Assembly (NCBI GenBank): GCA_001856825.1
Contig: ATMD01000001.1
Span: 50,581 to 114,580 of the forward strand
Length of the DNA: 64,000 nt
Source of the DNA: Thermoplasmatales archaeon I-plasma
GTDB lineage: Archaea > Thermoplasmatota > Thermoplasmata > Thermoplasmatales > GCA-001856825
Reading direction: 5' to 3'
Positions 36,200 to 44,447 of this stretch are shown piece by piece (positions within the stretch are counted from its first letter, which is position 1; every line of letters begins with the position of its first letter). The translations under genes and the position numbers were made by a program. The notes beneath the pieces were generated by a model, which worked only from the letters and a program-made list of their open reading frames with translations, was not told the DNA's origin and did not search any database.

Positions 36200-36364
36200 A
36201 GTTAATGAATAGACCATACGGCTTCAACTGTTGCTTGTAATTTCGTTCAAACCAGTTTTGGACTCACGAAGAAAGATTTCATGAAATATTTCAAATGGAA
36301 GACGTTTCGGCATGTTTTCATCATAAACGCAAAGCTCGAAAGTAGTCAGAATATAAACAATTAA

Positions 36365-36889
36365 CTAGATAGGGAGGTTGTCCCAGTCCATCAGGTCAAC
36401 ATCGGTAGGTGTCCTAATCTCAAGTACACCGAGCATCTCTGTAAACAGCTGGTCTTCAATCTCTATCTTATCATCCTTCTTCTGGAAGGGCTTGTTGAAG
36501 AATGAACCTATTGCTGCCAAACCAACCGCAGACTGCAGCTTCTCCTCGTTAGAAGATATTCCCTTAATCTGGTTCGAAAATTTCCTATTGATTTCGTCCT
36601 TCTTCAGGTCCGAAAGGAAATCGTCTACAGTTTCAGACAGGAGCTTGTTGTGTTCTTCAGCAAGAAGTATCTTGACCTTATATGTTGGATTGAACTCTAT
36701 ATGACTCCCGCTTGTTTTGAACCAGTTGATTGCGTCCTTTTCGAAAAAGACGGTGGCAAGTGCTTCTGCAACCTTTCTAGGGTCTGAAAAATTTATCCCT
36801 TTCGTGAGATTGTATACCACGAATGAACCATCATCTGACTTTTTTCTAGATGATGCTATTGCTTCTTCTAATTCATTGTCCACTGACAT
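36365..36889 (-). CDS. Hypothetical protein, unrecognised
   Basis: A 174-residue acidic soluble protein (MSVDNELEEAIASSRKKS at the start; no membrane helix, no Cys pair). A long central charged segment (LLSETVDDFLSDLKKDEINRKF region) looks helical and the C-terminus ends in LMDWDNLPI. I do not recognise the family. It is flanked by the amino acid permease and tRNA-Leu. Real gene status is supported by codon use like its neighbours and no competing frame. Confidence 0.6.
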   Translation of the reverse strand: MSVDNELEEAIASSRKKSDDGSFVVYNLTKGINFSDPRKVAEALATVFFEKDAINWFKTSGSHIEFNPTYKVKILLAEEHNKLLSETVDDFLSDLKKDEINRKFSNQIKGISSNEEKLQSAVGLAAIGSFFNKPFQKKDDKIEIEDQLFTEMLGVLEIRTPTDVDLMDWDNLPI

Positions 36890-37112
36890 TATTTGTGATA
36901 CAGAACGTGGATATTTAAACTGTTCTCAAGCTCTTAGTTGTTTGAATTCAAGAAGAGGAGAAGTGGAATATTCAACATGAAATCTGTTGATTAAAAAATG
37001 AATCGAAGAAGGTCGACCTTGACTATTGAGATTGTCATTTATGTTGCCATTTTCTATCTAACAGCATAGTTAATTCTTTTTTAATCATGAGGAAGTAATA
37101 TTTAATTCAGCA

Positions 37113-37197
37113 TGCGGAGGGCCGGATTCGAACCGGCGAACCCCTGCGGGAACAGACCCTAAATCTGTCACCTTTGACCTGGCTCGGCAACCTCCGC
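37113..37197 (-). tRNA. tRNA-Leu (anticodon UAG)
   Basis: An 85-nucleotide class II tRNA. The acceptor stem is GCGGAGG/CCTCCGC, the anticodon stem ACAGA/TCTGT closes loop TTTAGGG with anticodon TAG, the variable arm is long (about 14 nt) and the T arm is GCCGG-TTCGAAT-CCGGC. The D-arm region starts GCCGAGCCAGGTC. The 3' CCA is not encoded, as usual in archaea. The long variable arm plus TAG identifies leucine. No intron is visible. Confidence 0.95.
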
Positions 37198-37260
37198 TCG
37201 CCGTAAATTGGACTGAGGTATATTGTTTTTCTTCTTGATTTATGTGACCATTGAACAACA

Positions 37261-37270
37261 AATTTATTAA
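37261..37270 (+). promoter_or_regulatory. TATA box of the PqqC/TenA-like gene
   Basis: AATTTATTAA, with its centre about 26 bases before the ATG at 37293, fits a leaderless transcript. The identical box precedes the small zinc-ribbon gene (40861-40870). Confidence 0.5.
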
Positions 37271-37292
37271 TTAACTTCAATCTGAAATCCAG

Positions 37293-38189
37293 ATGAACAT
37301 TTGCCCAGTGTGTGGGGTAAAAATCAATGAAGATGCGATGACAACGTTATCCTCGCACATTTATTCGGAGGCTCTATCTAGCGATCCAGCCCACGTGATG
37401 TGGCTAAATCGAGTGATCTCTAGGAAAAGACTGACGGAAGATGAGCTTACCAAGAAAATGGTTGAGTTTTACGATTTTTCAAAGGATGGACTGGCGATGT
37501 GGATCAGGAGACGATTCGTGGAGAGGTTTTTCTCGGATGATCCCAACATTTTTGTGATTGATATGCAGAATCCCATAAAATATACCATAATGGGATACGT
37601 GACTGAACATTACCATTTCCTTAAGCAATGGGTCAGATCGTGCGCCTATATAATTGCGAGAACTGACGTTTTCGACGTGCAGAAGTATGAAGTTGACAAC
37701 ATAAGTGAAGAATATTTCGGGAAGGATGGCAATCCTGCTCACGTCGACCTGCTACTCCAGATGGGTGAATCTGTTGGGCTGAAAAGGGAGACAGTAGTGA
37801 ATACGACCCCCCTGAAGAAGACACAAGTTGCGATTAATTACTGGGAACAAGTTTGCAGTTCCGAACATTGGCTAGATGCAATGGTATCAATGCATTCACT
37901 TGAACTGATAGCAGACAGGAACGTCAAGCAGTACGGAGCGAAATATTCGTATTTCAGGCCGGAGATCCTCGAAGGGGGAATCACGAGGGAATCTTCAAAA
38001 TTTCTCAGAGCAGGATATGAAGCTGATCAATACCACGCAGGAGATGCCCTCAATCTGGTCGAATTTTACGCAAAGAAACTTAAAATGGAAAAGGAGGTCC
38101 AATCCTACTTCCTCAGGTCAGAGGACTACTTCTTTGGCTATCTGGAAGCAAGGCACGAAAGGGGGAAGATGTATGAAGAGGAACTATGA
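37293..38189 (+). CDS. Haem-oxygenase-fold (PqqC/TenA-like) protein with N-terminal CPVCG
   Basis: A 298-residue protein. A short CPVCG motif (Cys4, Cys7) opens it, then a helical body. Segments YVTEHYHFLKQW (Glu105, His106, His108), NISEEYFGKDGNPAHVDLLLQMGESVGL (Glu139-140, His150) and EADQYHAGDAL (Asp245, His248) follow the layout of PqqC and the haem-oxygenase-like diiron oxidases. Glu204 in SLELIADR would complete a metal site. The catalysed reaction is unknown. It overlaps the next gene by 17 bases, so the two proteins are probably made together. Its ATG follows an AATTTATTAA box in leaderless geometry. Confidence 0.7.
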   Translation: MNICPVCGVKINEDAMTTLSSHIYSEALSSDPAHVMWLNRVISRKRLTEDELTKKMVEFYDFSKDGLAMWIRRRFVERFFSDDPNIFVIDMQNPIKYTIMGYVTEHYHFLKQWVRSCAYIIARTDVFDVQKYEVDNISEEYFGKDGNPAHVDLLLQMGESVGLKRETVVNTTPLKKTQVAINYWEQVCSSEHWLDAMVSMHSLELIADRNVKQYGAKYSYFRPEILEGGITRESSKFLRAGYEADQYHAGDALNLVEFYAKKLKMEKEVQSYFLRSEDYFFGYLEARHERGKMYEEEL

Positions 38190-38484
38190 TGGGTGTGCGC
38201 TTTGCGATGCAACCTGGGGGGACTACTGGAGGGAGGTAGAAGGGGAAAGGATGTTCTTCTGCTGTTCAATATGCGCTGACGCATTTGAGAACATGGTGAA
38301 AAGAGTAAAGAAGGAGACTGGATGGGGCAAGATTGATTCAATATCCATCGAAGGCAATTATTCCAGGGGGAGGGATTGCGTTGCTACTAACGGAAAAGAA
38401 AAGGTGGAATTCTTCTTCAGGCACGAAGACGGCATTATAACTGAATTCAGGGTCAAGAATCAAGGAACCAAGCCTGTTCCATAG
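38173..38484 (+). CDS. Ta0938-like small Cys-rich metal-binding protein
   Basis: A 103-residue protein with MKRNYDGCALCDATWGDYWR then RMFFCCSICADAFENM: Cys8, Cys11 and Cys30, Cys31, Cys34. This CxxC plus CCxxC layout is that of a TRASH/YHS-like treble-clef metal site, resembling the Thermoplasma acidophilum protein Ta0938. The C-terminal half is beta-rich (VEFFFRHEDGIITEFRV). ATG 38173 lies inside the preceding gene, and its last 25 bases overlap the convergent GNAT gene. Confidence 0.75.
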   Translation: MKRNYDGCALCDATWGDYWREVEGERMFFCCSICADAFENMVKRVKKETGWGKIDSISIEGNYSRGRDCVATNGKEKVEFFFRHEDGIITEFRVKNQGTKPVP

Positions 38485-39269
38485 TCAACCCAGAGGTCTT
38501 CAGAATAAATCTTGAATCCAAGGTTTGAATATGCCTTTATTGCAGGAGCATTTTCCTTGTTTACGAAGAGTATGGCCTTGTCCAGATTGCTGTAATGATC
38601 TAGCATCGATGAAATAAGTTTCTTTACGTACCCCTTGTTTCTCTGTGCCGGGTCAGTGAAGACAGATGATACCACGAACCAATTCTTCCAGACAGCACCA
38701 AATGTGGCTGCGCTTACCAGATTGTCGCCTTCAAAATAACCGTATACTGTGCTGTAGTTCAGGAGGTTCCTGAATTCGTCAAGCTCCATTGTCTTGAATC
38801 TTGTGTTATCCCACTGCGAAATGAGTTTTGCGTACTGCAGATACTTGTCCTGGGTGAGAAGCCTGACCTTTTCATCATGAATTCCACTTGGTCTTTCATT
38901 TACCATGCAGTATTCCCTGTAAACGTTCGGTGCGTCGCTGAATATTTCAAGATTGTCGTTGAACCTGACGTGAATCACAGAATTAGTCCTGTCCACGTAG
39001 CTCAGCAGGGCATTTGATGAGTCATTATCCCCATAAAGCCATATGTCCTTTACACCACTTGAATGGTAATAGTTCAGGAGTATGCCAGTAATATCATTAT
39101 TTTTCTTTGCATATAAAAATGAACTATTCCCAAGCAGGAAATTGAAGTTGTCCAAATCAAAGAGCATGTAGAAGTTGTCATAGTCGTTCTTCAGGATCTT
39201 CATCAGCTTCTGCTTTTCAAACCATCCTTCGAGCTTTTTGACTTCTACTGCCATTAAACCTTCAAACAC
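38460..39269 (-). CDS. GNAT-family acetyltransferase
   Basis: A 269-residue protein with a poorly conserved N-terminal half and a C-terminal GNAT domain. The acetyl-CoA-binding motif A is VFTDPAQRNKGYVKKLI (Q/RxxGxG/A variant) and motif B contains NKENAPAIKAYSNLGFKIYSEDLW. This FR47-like form acts on small molecules or amino groups of peptides. The GTG at 39267-39269 or the ATG five codons in (39252-39254) could start it. Confidence 0.8.
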   Translation of the reverse strand: MFEGLMAVEVKKLEGWFEKQKLMKILKNDYDNFYMLFDLDNFNFLLGNSSFLYAKKNNDITGILLNYYHSSGVKDIWLYGDNDSSNALLSYVDRTNSVIHVRFNDNLEIFSDAPNVYREYCMVNERPSGIHDEKVRLLTQDKYLQYAKLISQWDNTRFKTMELDEFRNLLNYSTVYGYFEGDNLVSAATFGAVWKNWFVVSSVFTDPAQRNKGYVKKLISSMLDHYSNLDKAILFVNKENAPAIKAYSNLGFKIYSEDLWVDYGTGLVP

Positions 39270-39315
39270 CTAATCAGACAATATTTAACTATTTTGTTGT
39301 GATAAAGGAGTAACC

Positions 39316-40215
39316 ATGAATATGCTTCACATCAGCGAAAATTCAATGGTTGCTCTTCAAGAGGTTAAGAACGACCTAAGTGGGAAATTTTACTGGAAGT
39401 TCTCCAGTCCTAATCTTGAAAAGTCGACCTTCCACCTGCTGAATGTAAATGGGAAGCTGCTTCGACCTACTCTTGTGTTCGTGGGTGCCGAATCTGTCGG
39501 CCTTAATTCAATAAAATTCGTCAATCTTGCGATAGCAATAGAGTATCTCCACATATCGTCGTTGATTCACGACGACATAATTGACAAGGATGACATGAGA
39601 AGGGGGGTGGAGACAGTACATCACAAGTATGGCGTGGAGAATGCCATTCTGGCTGGGGATGCACTCATAGCCAGGGCAGTTGCACTCTCTTCTGTTTATG
39701 GCGAATCTGTAGTAAAGAGGATAGCTGAAGCAGCATTCCTTATGTGTGACGGCGAGTCTATGGATTTCTGCACGCAGAGGAAGAGGGTGAGCATGAGCCT
39801 GAAGAATTACATGGAAATAGCACGCAAGAAGACTGCCTCACTCATTTCCACTTCCATAAGCATAGCAGCAATCAGCGAGAAGATGGGAGACGAAACGATT
39901 GCAGGCCTTTCAAAGGCGGGGGAGCATCTAGGCATAGCGTTCCAGGTGAGGGACGATGTCATAAATTCAATTGGCTCATTCGAACTAGGAAAGAGGCCGG
40001 GAAAAGACGATAAGAAGTACAACAGGCCAAACATCGTTTCAGTATTCGAATACGAGGGTGACGGCAGAAAGGAGGCAATAGAGAGGTCTATCAAGATGAT
40101 GTCACAGAACGTCAGTGATGCCATACAGGAGCTATCTGCATTTGAGAAGATCAATTACATAAAGAAGATACTCGCTGCCTATTTTAGCGAGGAAGACCTG
40201 AGAAAATATCTATAG
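39316..40215 (+). CDS. Polyprenyl (geranylgeranyl-type) diphosphate synthase
   Basis: A 299-residue all-helical prenyltransferase. The first Asp-rich motif is SSLIHDDIIDKDDMRRG (about residues 91-107). The second reads FQVRDDVINSIG, DDxxN instead of the usual DDxxD, followed by ELGKRPGKDDKKYN. It builds isoprenoid chains for archaeal ether lipids or for the quinone side chain. It precedes ubiX and shares the plus-strand cluster. Confidence 0.87.
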   Translation: MNMLHISENSMVALQEVKNDLSGKFYWKFSSPNLEKSTFHLLNVNGKLLRPTLVFVGAESVGLNSIKFVNLAIAIEYLHISSLIHDDIIDKDDMRRGVETVHHKYGVENAILAGDALIARAVALSSVYGESVVKRIAEAAFLMCDGESMDFCTQRKRVSMSLKNYMEIARKKTASLISTSISIAAISEKMGDETIAGLSKAGEHLGIAFQVRDDVINSIGSFELGKRPGKDDKKYNRPNIVSVFEYEGDGRKEAIERSIKMMSQNVSDAIQELSAFEKINYIKKILAAYFSEEDLRKYL

Positions 40216-40234
40216 GTTTTATTGATAGACAAGC

Positions 40235-40786
40235 ATGGAATATGTTCTGGCAATCACCGGGGCATCTGGTATAGCTTACGGCGTTGATATACTCAAGAAT
40301 CTTCCACCGAAGAAGGACCTCATAATATCCAATGGGGCGCTGGAAGTAGCGAAATACGAGCTCAGGGGGAAAACAAGTGAAAAAATGCTAAAGGGTTATG
40401 CGGACGAAGCATATGAAGAAGATGATTTCGCATCCCCTCTTGCTTCCGGTTCTCACAAGTTTGATGCATTCATAATAGCACCAGCATCAATGAATACAAT
40501 AGGTAAAATTGCAAACGGCTTATCTGACAACCTGGTCACGAGGGTCGCATCAATTGCGTTGAAGGAGAGGAGGAAAATGGTCATAGTTTTCAGGGAGATG
40601 CCTCTTAGCACAATCCATCTCAGGAACCTTCTGACGCTTTCAGAGGCAGGAGCCTACATTCTTCCAGCGAGCCCAGGGTTCTATCATGGGCCTTCAGGAA
40701 TGGACGATCTTTTCAATTTTGTGACGTCAAGGGTCTTGGATATCATAGGTGTCCAAAATAAATTGATAAAGAGATGGGGCGATTGA
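40235..40786 (+). CDS. ubiX: Flavin prenyltransferase UbiX
   Basis: A 183-residue flavoprotein-family enzyme. It has the FMN-binding start VLAITGASGIAYG, the DAFIIAPASMNTIGKIANGLSDNL motif and FREMPLSTIHLRNLLTLSEAGA with the conserved Arg, Glu and aromatic residues. UbiX makes prenylated FMN for UbiD-type decarboxylases; no ubiD lies in the window. It starts 20 bases after the prenyl synthase, which may supply related isoprenoids. Confidence 0.9.
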   Translation: MEYVLAITGASGIAYGVDILKNLPPKKDLIISNGALEVAKYELRGKTSEKMLKGYADEAYEEDDFASPLASGSHKFDAFIIAPASMNTIGKIANGLSDNLVTRVASIALKERRKMVIVFREMPLSTIHLRNLLTLSEAGAYILPASPGFYHGPSGMDDLFNFVTSRVLDIIGVQNKLIKRWGD

Positions 40787-40860
40787 TGGAATGGACGCCC
40801 AGATGGAATTACCTTGATTTTCTTCCTGCCTTTCTTGGAGCATTTCAAAAAAATAGACAA

Positions 40861-40870
40861 AATTTATTAA
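40861..40870 (+). promoter_or_regulatory. TATA box of the zinc-ribbon gene
   Basis: AATTTATTAA lies about 26 bases before the ATG at 40891, and this decides that start over a frame that opens at 40774 inside ubiX. It matches the box at 37261-37270. Confidence 0.5.
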
Positions 40871-40890
40871 CGCTAGCTCTTTCACTTTTG

Positions 40891-41091
40891 ATGGTTTCCT
40901 CACACTGTTTAATATGTGGCAGCGTTATTGTTTCTGGCCTTTATTGCCATAGCTGTTTGTGGGAAATCAAGAAGATAAGATTGAGGAACGAGGTCGATCT
41001 TGACACCTGGATCGAGCAGAATATGCACTCCTCTAAGAAGATATCGTACGACGAAAATATCAAGACTCTTGATTCTTTCAATAGTCCGTGA
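40891..41091 (+). CDS. Small zinc-ribbon-like protein
   Basis: A 66-residue protein, MVSSHCLICGSVIVSGLYCHSCLWEIKKIRL, with CxxC-X10-CxxC (Cys6, 9, 19 and 22), a classic zinc knuckle. The remaining part is helical and charged. Such small archaeal zinc-finger proteins often act in tRNA or ribosome work, but no specific family is recognised. Its last 14 bases overlap the convergent gene at 41078. Confidence 0.6.
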   Translation: MVSSHCLICGSVIVSGLYCHSCLWEIKKIRLRNEVDLDTWIEQNMHSSKKISYDENIKTLDSFNSP

Positions 41092-41293
41092 TATTGTATT
41101 TTTCCTTGAATTCCTGAAATTTCTCCCTTGTATCTATCCCATACTTCCTTGATATCTCTTCCATGATCTTTGTCCTGGAGCTATCCCATTCTTCGCTAAG
41201 GAGCATCATCCTTTTCTTCTCTGCAGAAAATATTATCTCCTCTCCCTCCCTCTTAAGCTCCCTTAGATATTCGTAGTCATATTCTTCAGTCAT
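41078..41293 (-). CDS. Hypothetical protein at the end of the nuo operon
   Basis: A 71-residue charged, probably coiled-coil protein (YLRELKREGEEIIFSAEKK; KIMEEISRKYGIDTREKF). I do not recognise it. It is coupled to the preceding gene: ATG 41291-41293 shares ATGA with its stop, and an AGAGGTG site lies upstream. Its place at the end of the nuo operon suggests a Thermoplasmatales-specific accessory or assembly factor; this is only inferred. Confidence 0.6.
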   Translation of the reverse strand: MTEEYDYEYLRELKREGEEIIFSAEKKRMMLLSEEWDSSRTKIMEEISRKYGIDTREKFQEFKEKYNITDY

Positions 41294-41589
41294 TTGTCCC
41301 TGCACCTCTTTGAATCGTACTTTGGAAACGCTACGTCGTATCTATTGATTGAATAAAGGAACCTGAGGTATATAGCCGTCTTTTCCCCGCTGTCTCCATC
41401 TATTTCCATGATCTTCTGCTTTATCTCTTCAGGTTCGGTATTGCTCTTAAGAGCGTCGAGTAGGACCTTGGATACCTGGGAATAGAACCCCTTCCCCTTG
41501 GATGCTCTCTCAAGAAAGTGCTCTGCCCTCTTTATCTCCCCACCTATCATCTCTGTCTCGTACATCTGGAAGTACGCCTGTTCCAACAT
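41290..41589 (-). CDS. Hypothetical protein after nuoN
   Basis: A 99-residue helical protein (MLEQAYFQMYETEMIGGEIK; HFLERASKGKGFYSQVSKVLL) with no recognised motif, no membrane helix and no redox cysteines. It begins directly after nuoN with no gap and overlaps the next gene by ATGA, so it is co-transcribed with the NADH-dehydrogenase-like complex. Function unknown. Confidence 0.65.
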   Translation of the reverse strand: MLEQAYFQMYETEMIGGEIKRAEHFLERASKGKGFYSQVSKVLLDALKSNTEPEEIKQKIMEIDGDSGEKTAIYLRFLYSINRYDVAFPKYDSKRCRDK

Positions 41590-42999
41590 TTAGATGCCTC
41601 CCATGAAGTGTGTCAAAACAGACGGGAAGATGGACTGGGCATATGAGAATACAAGGAAGTAAAGGACACCGAAAAGCACCGTGAAAAATGCGGATGAATA
41701 GAGGAGGTAGTTGTTGGCAACCTTCTCCTTGACTCCCTCCCTCCAGAACATGTAAATGATGACTCTGCCGTAGTAGTAGAACGATACAACCGAATTTATC
41801 ACTGAAATTATCACCACAAGGTACGCCAGCGGTGTTCCCGTGGACAGGACCGACAGGAACAGGAAGTATTTTCCTATGAATCCGAGTGTACCTGGGAAAC
41901 CTGCCAAGGAAAGCAGGAGGACTGCAAATGATACCGCAAATGCTGGGTTCCTCTTCCACATCCCCGAGAAATTCTCAATGTCATAGTTACCCAGGCTGTC
42001 CATTGCAAGGAAGGAACCTGCCTTCATGAATCCATAAGCGAGGGCGTACATGAACAAGCTAATGACCGCCAGGTCAATCGCACCGGTTCCCGCAACTAGG
42101 AAAACAACCGATAGGTATCCTGCCTGGGCTATGGATGAATAAGCAAGCATCCTTTTCACGTTATTCTGGGATATGGCGACGACGTTTCCGAACGTCATGG
42201 TGAGTATCGCTATTATGGCAAACAGTATCTTCAGGTAATTGAAGAAGAGAGGGGAAGCGAAAAGTATGTTGAGCAAAACGATCAGCGTCATAATCTTAGA
42301 ACTAGTGCTGAGGTATGATGATACAGGGTTTGACGCACCTGTATAGGTATCTATTGCCCATCCGTGCAGCGGGAAAATAGCAAGCTTGAATCCGAAGCCG
42401 AAGACAAGCAGCCCCATCGCAAGGTAGTAGATGCTGTGGAAGCTCGGTGTAGCACCAAGGGAAAGTGTGCCCGTTGCAACGTAATACAGCGATATGCCAA
42501 ATATTATGAGCCCCGTTGAGAAAGCTCCAACGATGAAGTATTTGATCGCAGCCTCAAGCTCGTTGTCAGATTTCCCATAGGCTGCCAGAACGTATGTGGG
42601 AATAGAAACACCCTCGAACGCGACGAATATGAAAAGCAGGTTGTAGCTGGCTATTGCCAAGAGCATGAATCCTAGGGAGATGAGGAATATGAATATCATG
42701 AGCCCTGGTTTCTTGCTCAATGGGGACTTTGACATGCCTATTACTGATAGGAGCCCAGGGATGAGAATTGCTATGAAGAACAGCTTAGAGAATCCCGACA
42801 GCAGGATATTACCATCAGCAATGGGAAAAGAGAAGTTCTGGAATATAGTGATGATAAGGGAAATGGACACAAACACGGCACCGATGGCAACCATCACAGA
42901 TCTTCTCTCAGTGGCAAGGCTCACAAACAGTGCCACGAATGCACCTATGAACAGGACAAATACGTTCCACAAGTAGTCATAATTTCCTAAAGTTATCAT
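41590..42999 (-). CDS. nuoN: NADH-quinone oxidoreductase-like subunit N
   Basis: A 469-residue antiporter-like membrane subunit with about 14 helices. The proton-channel segments are visible: FEGVSIPTYVLAAYGKSDNELEAAIKYF (helix with Glu and Lys), LHGWAIDTYTGASNPVSSYLSTSSK and NNVKRMLAYSSIAQAGY. It moves protons in complex I. One base overlaps nuoM (shared position 42999). Confidence 0.92.
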   Translation of the reverse strand: MITLGNYDYLWNVFVLFIGAFVALFVSLATERRSVMVAIGAVFVSISLIITIFQNFSFPIADGNILLSGFSKLFFIAILIPGLLSVIGMSKSPLSKKPGLMIFIFLISLGFMLLAIASYNLLFIFVAFEGVSIPTYVLAAYGKSDNELEAAIKYFIVGAFSTGLIIFGISLYYVATGTLSLGATPSFHSIYYLAMGLLVFGFGFKLAIFPLHGWAIDTYTGASNPVSSYLSTSSKIMTLIVLLNILFASPLFFNYLKILFAIIAILTMTFGNVVAISQNNVKRMLAYSSIAQAGYLSVVFLVAGTGAIDLAVISLFMYALAYGFMKAGSFLAMDSLGNYDIENFSGMWKRNPAFAVSFAVLLLSLAGFPGTLGFIGKYFLFLSVLSTGTPLAYLVVIISVINSVVSFYYYGRVIIYMFWREGVKEKVANNYLLYSSAFFTVLFGVLYFLVFSYAQSIFPSVLTHFMGGI

Positions 43000-44447
43000 T
43001 AGTGGATCCCTCCAAGGAATTGTATCACATGGATGTTGAATATGTGGAAGACAAGAGCAGGGTAAATACCCAGTATGAATATGATTGCAAGTGGAAACAG
43101 TGCGACCAGGAGGTCCTGCTTTCTTGCAGTTATGTTCCCAAGGAATTCGTTATATGGGCCGAAGATTGTCCTCTGAAGTGCAAACACGTGGTATGAAGCT
43201 GTAAGAACCACGCCAACAAGGACGAATATGAGGTAATATTTCAGTACGGCGTAGCTTCCGAGGAGTATAGATATCTCTCCGACGAACCCGGAGAAACCAG
43301 GTATGGCAACGGATGCAAGGAAAGCAGCCAGGATAAGGAATGAGAGTACAGGCAATTTTCTTGCCAGCCCACCAAGCGACGGTATCTGCCTTGTTCCAGC
43401 AGCCTTCTCTAGCGTATCAACCAGTGCGAATATCATAGCTATGATGATGCCGTGTGATATAAGCTGGAAGACGGCGCCATAATAGAGAAGTTGGGACGCA
43501 AGTGGGTTCGCTCCATTCAGGTATAGGAAACCTCCCACTGCTATGGTTATGAACGACATGTGGCCAATGCTCGTATAGCTCATCATCCTCTTCATATCCT
43601 TCTGGTATAGTGCCACAAGCGCTGAATATGACAAGGAGAAAATCCCAAGGACAATCAACGCAATCGGTACAGCCGTACTGCCTGCAAAAGATGATGCCAT
43701 GTAGATTGGGGAGAATATGACTAGGAGTCCGAATGCACCCATCTTCGACAGGAGGGAAGAGATGAACACGGTTCCTTCTGATGGTGCCTCAACGTATGCA
43801 TCAGGTAACCAGGAATGCAGGGGTATGGTTGGGAGTTTTATCAGGAATGCGAAGAGGAAGCCGAATATAACGAATGACTGATAGGCCATCGGAACTGAGC
43901 CAATTCCAGATATCAGGGTTGCCATTGAGAAGTTTGATGCTCCTTCTGTGAAGTACATCGTGAATATTCCAAGAAGCATGAAAACTGATCCAACGTGAGT
44001 GTATATGAAGAACTTCATCGCTGCATAATTCTTGCTTTTCCCTCCCCATATTCCTATCACGAAGAATGAGGGGATGAGAACCATTTCCCAGAAGATGTAG
44101 AACAATATGAAATCCCTGGTTGTGAATATCCCTACAAGCGAGAACAGGAGGAACTGCAAAAGGACAAAGAATCCTGGAGAACTCGAATATCTCAGCGGGA
44201 TGAATATTCCTATGAACGATATTAGAATAAGGAGTATTGAGCTTACGAAGTTCAGCTGGAACGAAAGGGTGAGGATGGAGAGTGTTCCGTAATAGAAGTT
44301 TGTCATTGTCATGTTGTTCGTGACTACAAAAATGAAAACAATGGCAGAGAATAGTATGGTGAGATATCTAGCAGCCTTACCCCTTACTGCAGCGGACGCT
44401 ATGATTATGAGAGCAAGGATCAGGAGCAGATAGCTGAGCTGGAACAT
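42999..44447 (-). CDS. nuoM: NADH-quinone oxidoreductase-like subunit M
   Basis: A 482-residue antiporter-like subunit. It has FWEMVLIPSFFVIGIWG, LHSWLPDAYVEAPSEGTVFISSLLSKMG and YQKDMKRMMSYTSIGHMSF, the conserved Glu/Lys/His positions of the M/ND4 proton channel. It lies between nuoL and nuoN with 1-base overlaps. Length and motifs are normal. Confidence 0.93.
   Translation of the reverse strand: MFQLSYLLLILALIIIASAAVRGKAARYLTILFSAIVFIFVVTNNMTMTNFYYGTLSILTLSFQLNFVSSILLILISFIGIFIPLRYSSSPGFFVLLQFLLFSLVGIFTTRDFILFYIFWEMVLIPSFFVIGIWGGKSKNYAAMKFFIYTHVGSVFMLLGIFTMYFTEGASNFSMATLISGIGSVPMAYQSFVIFGFLFAFLIKLPTIPLHSWLPDAYVEAPSEGTVFISSLLSKMGAFGLLVIFSPIYMASSFAGSTAVPIALIVLGIFSLSYSALVALYQKDMKRMMSYTSIGHMSFITIAVGGFLYLNGANPLASQLLYYGAVFQLISHGIIIAMIFALVDTLEKAAGTRQIPSLGGLARKLPVLSFLILAAFLASVAIPGFSGFVGEISILLGSYAVLKYYLIFVLVGVVLTASYHVFALQRTIFGPYNEFLGNITARKQDLLVALFPLAIIFILGIYPALVFHIFNIHVIQFLGGIH

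Noticed and set aside
40774..40890. Upstream extension of the small zinc-ribbon gene, overlapping ubiX
   Set aside because: A TATA box at 40861-40870 lies inside it at the right distance for a leaderless start at 40891, so the extension is unlikely to be translated.
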